Shown here: in pieces, positions 60,130 to 64,000 of the stretch
Layout: each line of letters opens with the position of its first letter
How positions within the stretch are numbered: the first letter of the stretch is position 1
Source: an uncultured bacterium
Lineage (GTDB): Bacteria > Actinomycetota > Coriobacteriia > Coriobacteriales > Coriobacteriaceae
Assembly: GCA_905216145.1 (NCBI GenBank)
Contig: CAJMST010000010.1
Span: forward strand, 9,772-73,771
Direction: 5' to 3'
Length of the DNA: 64,000 nt
Position numbers and translations under genes: made by a program
Notes under the pieces: generated by a model
Told to the model about the DNA's origin: nothing
What the model saw: only the letters and a program-made list of their open reading frames with translations
Databases searched by the model: none

Positions 60130-60690
60130 ATGAAGTTTGTTTGCCCCGTTTGCGGTTATGTGGAAGAGTTCGACGGCGACCAGCTGCCCGAGGACTTCAA
60201 GTGCCCCCAGTGCGGCGTTCCCGGTTCTCGTTTCCTGAAGCAGGAGGAGGGCCAGCTCGAGTGGGCCGCCGAGCACGTCGTGGGCGTCGCCAAGATGGAA
60301 GGCGTCTCCGAGGACATCGTTGCCGACCTTCGCGCCAACTTTGAGGGCGAGTGCTCCGAGGTCGGTATGTACCTGGCCATGGCTCGCGTCGCTCATCGCG
60401 AGGGCTACCCCGAGATTGGCCTGTACTGGGAGAAGGCTGCCCACGAGGAGGCGGAGCACGCCGCCAAGTTCGCTGAGCTCCTGGGCGAGGTCGTGACCGA
60501 CTCCACCAAGAAGAACCTCGAGATGCGCGTTGAGGCCGAGAACGGCGCCACCGCCGGCAAGACCGATCTTGCCAAGCGCGCCAAGGCCGCTGGTCTCGAT
60601 GCCATCCACGATACCGTGCACGAGATGGCTCGCGACGAGGCCCGCCACGGCAAGGCTTTCGCCGGCCTGCTCAAGCGTTACTTCGGCTAA
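60130..60690 (+). CDS. Rubrerythrin with N-terminal rubredoxin domain
   Basis: A 186-residue peroxide-reducing protein with reversed domain order. A rubredoxin-like iron site (Cys5, 8, 25, 28) comes first, and a diiron four-helix domain follows (about 45-186) with the ExxH motifs HEEAEH and RDEARH. This is the layout of reverse rubrerythrins that protect anaerobes from peroxide and oxygen. AAAGGAT lies before the ATG. It is a single gene with its own terminator, and it is divergent from the ADH operon. Confidence 0.93.
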   Translation: MKFVCPVCGYVEEFDGDQLPEDFKCPQCGVPGSRFLKQEEGQLEWAAEHVVGVAKMEGVSEDIVADLRANFEGECSEVGMYLAMARVAHREGYPEIGLYWEKAAHEEAEHAAKFAELLGEVVTDSTKKNLEMRVEAENGATAGKTDLAKRAKAAGLDAIHDTVHEMARDEARHGKAFAGLLKRYFG

Positions 60691-60723
60691 GCCAGCCGCC
60701 TGAGAGACAATCTCTAACTCGAT

Positions 60724-60755
60724 AAGGCCCGGACCGTATTGGTTCGGGCCTTTTT
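60724..60755 (+). terminator. Terminator of rubrerythrin gene
   Basis: A 12-base stem (60724-60735 with 60741-60752, one weak pair) followed by T's. Confidence 0.92.
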
Positions 60756-60762
60756 CGTTGGC

Positions 60763-62178
60763 TTATTGCAGCTGTTCTTGAAGAACGATGAGCGACTGAG
60801 GGCTCAGGTCGTCGTATTGTATGAGGACGCGAGATGGAGCGTTCTTAGTCGATGCCCGATCACCCGTCCACAGGCAATCGGCGATATTGACATAGGAAAT
60901 ACGAGCGTCAGCGAGAGCCTTCGCGAAACCCTCCCCCGCCTTGTCCTCGGCCAGGACAACGGCACAGTAAAGGCCCGCGTCTGCATGCTCAATCGAGACC
61001 TCTCCTGCCGGAAATACCTTCCGCACAAGCGCCATCAGGCCATCACGCGCCTCGCGAGCACGAACGCGCACGCGGTTCACATGTCGCTCGTAATCACCCG
61101 ATTCCAGCAAACGCGCCAAAGCGACCTGGTCAACAGAGCTCACCGACGAGGCGTAGAAACCAAGGTTGCGCCTAAACCGCTCCATTAGCTCATCGGGCAA
61201 CACCATGTACGCCAAACGCAACGCCGATGAAAGGCTCTTCGAAAACGTGTTGGTGTAGATAACCGACTGGGCGGCATCGATCGACGCGAGCGCGGGAATC
61301 GGCTTCCCGGCAAGGCGGAACTCACAATCAAAGTCATCTTCGATGAGATACCGACCTGGTCGCTCGGCGGCCCAGCTCAGAAGCGCATAGCGCCGCGCAA
61401 TGCTCGTCACAAGGCCGGTCGGATACTGATGGGACGGCATCAGGTGAAGGACATCGGTCCCGCTTTTCTGCAGAATGCTCAAGTCCACGCCCTCATCATC
61501 CAACGGGATATGTCGAACTTTGCAGCCCATAGCCTGATAGATGCGCGTCAGACGCAAATAGCCCGGGTCCTCAACGGCATACACCTTGTCAGCGCCAAGC
61601 AACTGAACCAACATGGTATCGAGCAGCTGGGCGCCTGCACCGATAACAATGTTGTTGGGATCGACATTCATGCCCCTCGTCCCACGCAGATGGTGAGCAA
61701 TTGCGCGTCGCAGCCGAGCAGTGCCCTGCGCCGGTGCGGGCGAAAAGATTTCGCGCTCGTCTTCGGATGCCAGCGTCGCCCGTAGCGCGCTTTGCCAAAG
61801 CCGCGCCGCCTCCAAAGCGGAAGGAGAAAGCGCATCGAATCGCTCGACCTGTCCGTTGACATCATGCGCGCTAGGACCCGCAGAGACAGTATCTCGGTCG
61901 ATGCCCTCCGCAGCCGAAGCCAAAACCGGTGCATCCGGAAGCTCGCAAGCGTAGTAGCCACGACGCGGCATTGAGCAAATATAGCCCTCGGCAAGTAACT
62001 GGCTATATGCATTCTCGATGGTAATGACACTGATTCCCAGATGACTGGCAAAGGCGCGCTTAGACGGAAGATGCTCCCCCGCCGCAATACGTCCAGCAAC
62101 GATATCATCTCGAATTTGCTGGTAAACATACTCATAAAGCGATGCTTCGCCGCGTTTTTCCAAATTGTAGTCAAGCAT
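60763..62178 (-). CDS. pdxR: MocR-family regulator of pyridoxal synthesis (PdxR)
   Basis: A 471-residue GntR/aminotransferase fusion. A winged helix (about 10-80; YQQIRDDIVAGRIAAGEHLPSKRAFASHLGIS) binds DNA. The rest resembles a class I aminotransferase that senses PLP, with the lysine in TNTFSKSLSSALR. Its position divergent from pdxS-pdxT identifies it as PdxR, which activates pdxST and represses itself when PLP is low. The frame reaches a TTG at 62211; ATG 62178 with AGGTGG is preferred. Confidence 0.9.
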   Translation of the reverse strand: MLDYNLEKRGEASLYEYVYQQIRDDIVAGRIAAGEHLPSKRAFASHLGISVITIENAYSQLLAEGYICSMPRRGYYACELPDAPVLASAAEGIDRDTVSAGPSAHDVNGQVERFDALSPSALEAARLWQSALRATLASEDEREIFSPAPAQGTARLRRAIAHHLRGTRGMNVDPNNIVIGAGAQLLDTMLVQLLGADKVYAVEDPGYLRLTRIYQAMGCKVRHIPLDDEGVDLSILQKSGTDVLHLMPSHQYPTGLVTSIARRYALLSWAAERPGRYLIEDDFDCEFRLAGKPIPALASIDAAQSVIYTNTFSKSLSSALRLAYMVLPDELMERFRRNLGFYASSVSSVDQVALARLLESGDYERHVNRVRVRAREARDGLMALVRKVFPAGEVSIEHADAGLYCAVVLAEDKAGEGFAKALADARISYVNIADCLWTGDRASTKNAPSRVLIQYDDLSPQSLIVLQEQLQ

Positions 62179-62189
62179 GAGTTTGCCAC

Positions 62190-62239
62190 CTGACCTTATC
62201 GAGCTGTTCAATCTGGTATTAGTCTGACCTTGTTATTAT
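62190..62239. promoter_or_regulatory. PdxR-type operator repeats upstream of pdxST
   Basis: CTGACCTT occurs at 62190-62197 and again at 62224-62231, 34 bases apart, about three helix turns. A related CTGGTATT lies between (62213-62220). MocR regulators usually bind such repeats. A TATTAT (62234-62239) near the second copy may be the pdxS -10 box. Confidence 0.6.
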
Positions 62240-62323
62240 CTCGAAAACTGAGTATTTCGCCATACCCAGCTCCCCGATAGGATGTTCCGTCAAGCAATGC
62301 ACATGCCAACCAGGGGAGCAACC

Positions 62324-63214
62324 ATGGCAGAACAGACCAGCAAGGCCGATCGCGTCAAACTCAATCGCGAGCTCGCGCAGATGCTCAAGGGCGGCGTCAT
62401 CATGGACGTCACCACGCCCGAGCAGGCACGCATCGCCGAGGAGGCAGGCGCTTGCGCCGTCATGGCTCTCGAGCGCATCCCGGCCGACATCCGTGCTGCA
62501 GGCGGCGTCTCACGCATGAGCGACCCCAAGATGATCAAGGGCATCCAAGAGGCCGTCTCCATCCCTGTTATGGCCAAGTGCCGCATCGGTCACATCGTCG
62601 AGGCGCAGGTCCTGCAGGCCATCGAGATCGATTACATCGACGAGTCCGAGGTTCTCTCCCCTGCCGATGACGTCTATCACATCGACAAGACCCAGTTTGA
62701 CGTGCCGTTTGTCTGCGGCGCCCGTGATCTGGGCGAGGCGCTGCGCCGTGTTGCCGAAGGCGCCACGATGATTCGCACCAAGGGTGAGCCGGGTACGGGC
62801 GACGTCGTTCAGGCCGTGCGTCACATGCGCAAAATCCAAAAGCAGATCCGCGACGTAGTTGCCCTGCGCGACGACGAGCTCTTTGAGGCAGCCAAGCAAC
62901 TGCAGGTTCCGGTCGAGCTGGTGCGCGAGGTCCATGCCACGGGTAAGCTTCCCGTCGTGAACTTTGCCGCTGGCGGCGTAGCGACCCCCGCCGACGCCGC
63001 GCTGATGATGCAGCTGGGTGCCGAGGGCGTCTTTGTCGGCTCGGGCATCTTTAAGAGCGGCGACCCCGCCAAGCGCGCCGCCGCCATCGTCAAGGCCGTG
63101 GCAAACTTCACCGATGCCAAGCTCATCGCCGAGCTTTCGGAGGACCTGGGCGAGGCCATGGTGGGCATCAACGCCGACGAGATCGAGATTATCATGGAGG
63201 AGCGCGGGCGCTAG
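62324..63214 (+). CDS. pdxS: Pyridoxal 5'-phosphate synthase subunit PdxS
   Basis: Makes PLP from ribose 5-phosphate, glyceraldehyde 3-phosphate and ammonia in one enzyme. The 296-residue TIM barrel has the family phrases GGVIMDVTTPEQARIAEEAGACAVMALERIPADIR (in part), CRIGHIVEAQ, IDYIDESEVLSPADD and NFAAGGVATPADAALMM. AGGGGAGC precedes the ATG. It sits 20 bases before pdxT, its ammonia-supplying partner. Confidence 0.97.
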   Translation: MAEQTSKADRVKLNRELAQMLKGGVIMDVTTPEQARIAEEAGACAVMALERIPADIRAAGGVSRMSDPKMIKGIQEAVSIPVMAKCRIGHIVEAQVLQAIEIDYIDESEVLSPADDVYHIDKTQFDVPFVCGARDLGEALRRVAEGATMIRTKGEPGTGDVVQAVRHMRKIQKQIRDVVALRDDELFEAAKQLQVPVELVREVHATGKLPVVNFAAGGVATPADAALMMQLGAEGVFVGSGIFKSGDPAKRAAAIVKAVANFTDAKLIAELSEDLGEAMVGINADEIEIIMEERGR

Positions 63215-63234
63215 TCCAGCAGAAGGGATCGCAC

Positions 63235-63822
63235 ATGAGCGATTATGCAGACCAAACGGTCGCCGTGCTGGCGGTCCAAGGCGCTTTTGCCGAGCACGAG
63301 GCAAGGCTATCCGAGCTGGGCGCACGTTGTATTGAGCTGAGGCAGGCGGCTGATTTGAAGCAGGACTTTGACCGTCTGGTACTTCCCGGCGGCGAGTCTA
63401 CCGTTCAAGGGAAGCTGCTTGATGAGCTGGGCATGCTCGAGGAGCTTCGCACCCACATTGTTGAAGGCATGCCCGTCCTTGGCACCTGCGCCGGCTTGAT
63501 TCTATTGGCGCGCGATCTTGCCGCACACGACGATAAGGGAACGCCGCGCCTAGCAACCATGAACGTACTCGTTGAGCGCAACGCTTATGGCAGACAGCTC
63601 GGCAGTTTTCGCACCAAGGGCCAGGTGTCCGGCATCGACGGTGAAGTGCCATTAACATTTATCCGTGCACCCCGCATCGTCGAAGTGCACGGCAATGCCA
63701 AGGCCTTAGCGAAAGTCGACGGCCGCATCGTCGCCGCCCGTCAGGGCAACCAGCTCGGCGTAACCTTCCACCCCGAGCTCGACGACGACACGCGCCTCCA
63801 CGAACTGTTCCTACAAATGTAG
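63235..63822 (+). CDS. pdxT: Pyridoxal 5'-phosphate synthase glutaminase PdxT
   Basis: The glutaminase that feeds ammonia to PdxS, 195 residues. LPGGESTVQGKLL binds glutamine, the nucleophile lies in VLGTCAGLILLA, and the His/Glu pair is in FHPELDDD. AGAAGGGAT precedes the ATG. It ends the pdxST operon. The palindromic element P6 lies 25 bases downstream and may end transcription. Confidence 0.96.
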   Translation: MSDYADQTVAVLAVQGAFAEHEARLSELGARCIELRQAADLKQDFDRLVLPGGESTVQGKLLDELGMLEELRTHIVEGMPVLGTCAGLILLARDLAAHDDKGTPRLATMNVLVERNAYGRQLGSFRTKGQVSGIDGEVPLTFIRAPRIVEVHGNAKALAKVDGRIVAARQGNQLGVTFHPELDDDTRLHELFLQM

Positions 63823-63842
63823 GCATCGAAATCAACAAACGA

Positions 63843-63912
63843 AACGAGAGTGGATAATCTCCCACTTTAAGCTTGGATGCAGGCTCAAACCGGGAGATTA
63901 TCCACTCTTGTT
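63843..63912. repeat. Palindromic element P6
   Basis: Arms with a perfect 17-base core (63847-63863 and 63892-63908) containing GTGGATAATCTCCC. Pairing extends inward and outward to about 30 bases with mismatches. It lies after pdxT. Confidence 0.85.
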
Positions 63913-63915
63913 CTA

Positions 63916-63962
63916 TGTAGTCGTTTAAGAACGTCCCCAATGACTACAAGGAATGTCCCCAA
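63916..63962. repeat. Repeat element P7 with GTCCCC motif
   Basis: TGTAGTC (63916-63922) and GACTACA (63942-63948) form an inverted repeat. GAACGTCCCCAA (63929-63940) and GAATGTCCCCAA (63951-63962) form a direct repeat. The element directly follows P6. The last 38 bases of the window show nothing further. Confidence 0.65.
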
Positions 63963-64000
63963 CTGCCGGCAGAGACGATATGAGCAGGACATAAAAACAT

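Overview
The window looks like a chromosome segment of a high-GC, anaerobic, gut-type actinobacterium, most likely class Coriobacteriia and Collinsella-like. This rests on strong GC codon bias, GGAGG-type ribosome sites, a one-chain PurL, a rubredoxin-first rubrerythrin, an Etf-coupled lactate/glycolate-type oxidase and several Coriobacteriia-style surface genes. The assignment is an inference, because there is no rRNA or marker comparison here. No tRNA, rRNA, CRISPR array, insertion sequence or prophage was seen.

Left part (1-12.2 kb): the 5' part of recJ, a bile acid:Na+ symporter-family transporter, a cutC/DUF4931 pair, a complete livJ-livH-livM-livG-livF branched-chain amino acid ABC transporter with the remnant of a second livJ upstream, homoserine dehydrogenase, and an SDR oxidoreductase with BaiA-like sequence features.

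Accessory island (12.3-19.35 kb): two long related arrays of palindromic units (12271-12500 with three units, 19062-19350 with four) bracket an AT-richer block. It holds a five-gene operon (FHA protein; SPFH protein with zinc ribbon; four-helix membrane protein; RNxxxH HEPN-like protein; zinc-ribbon/coiled-coil protein) and a convergent self-inhibited Fic enzyme. This is the best candidate for an undescribed stress or defence system.

Middle (19.4-38.4 kb): a CPA2-type antiporter, purL, an EamA exporter, a diguanylate cyclase, a KdgT-type permease, AzlCD, an HD hydrolase, a three-gene FAD oxidase-EtfB-EtfA(ferredoxin) operon resembling electron-confurcating lactate dehydrogenase, a five-gene operon of exported proteins of unknown function, and a DUF554 protein.

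Right part (38.4-64 kb): a TerB-N protein, a BrxD-like P-loop ATPase and an Lhr-like helicase form a compact DNA-processing trio. Then come a spermidine synthase-like protein, Elp3, an XRE regulator with a DUF4097 partner, two methyltransferases (one TrmB-like), a SKI2-like helicase, a DUF2130 protein, a phosphoesterase, a HIRAN protein, a 27-residue membrane peptide, an ADH-ALDH operon, rubrerythrin, and pdxR divergent from pdxST.

A recurring feature is a set of intergenic palindromes with different sequences but a similar plan (4.4, 41.5, 44.1, 50.8, 57.2 and 63.9 kb, plus the two arrays). Many contain a GGGAC/GTCCC core. They look like dispersed REP-type elements.
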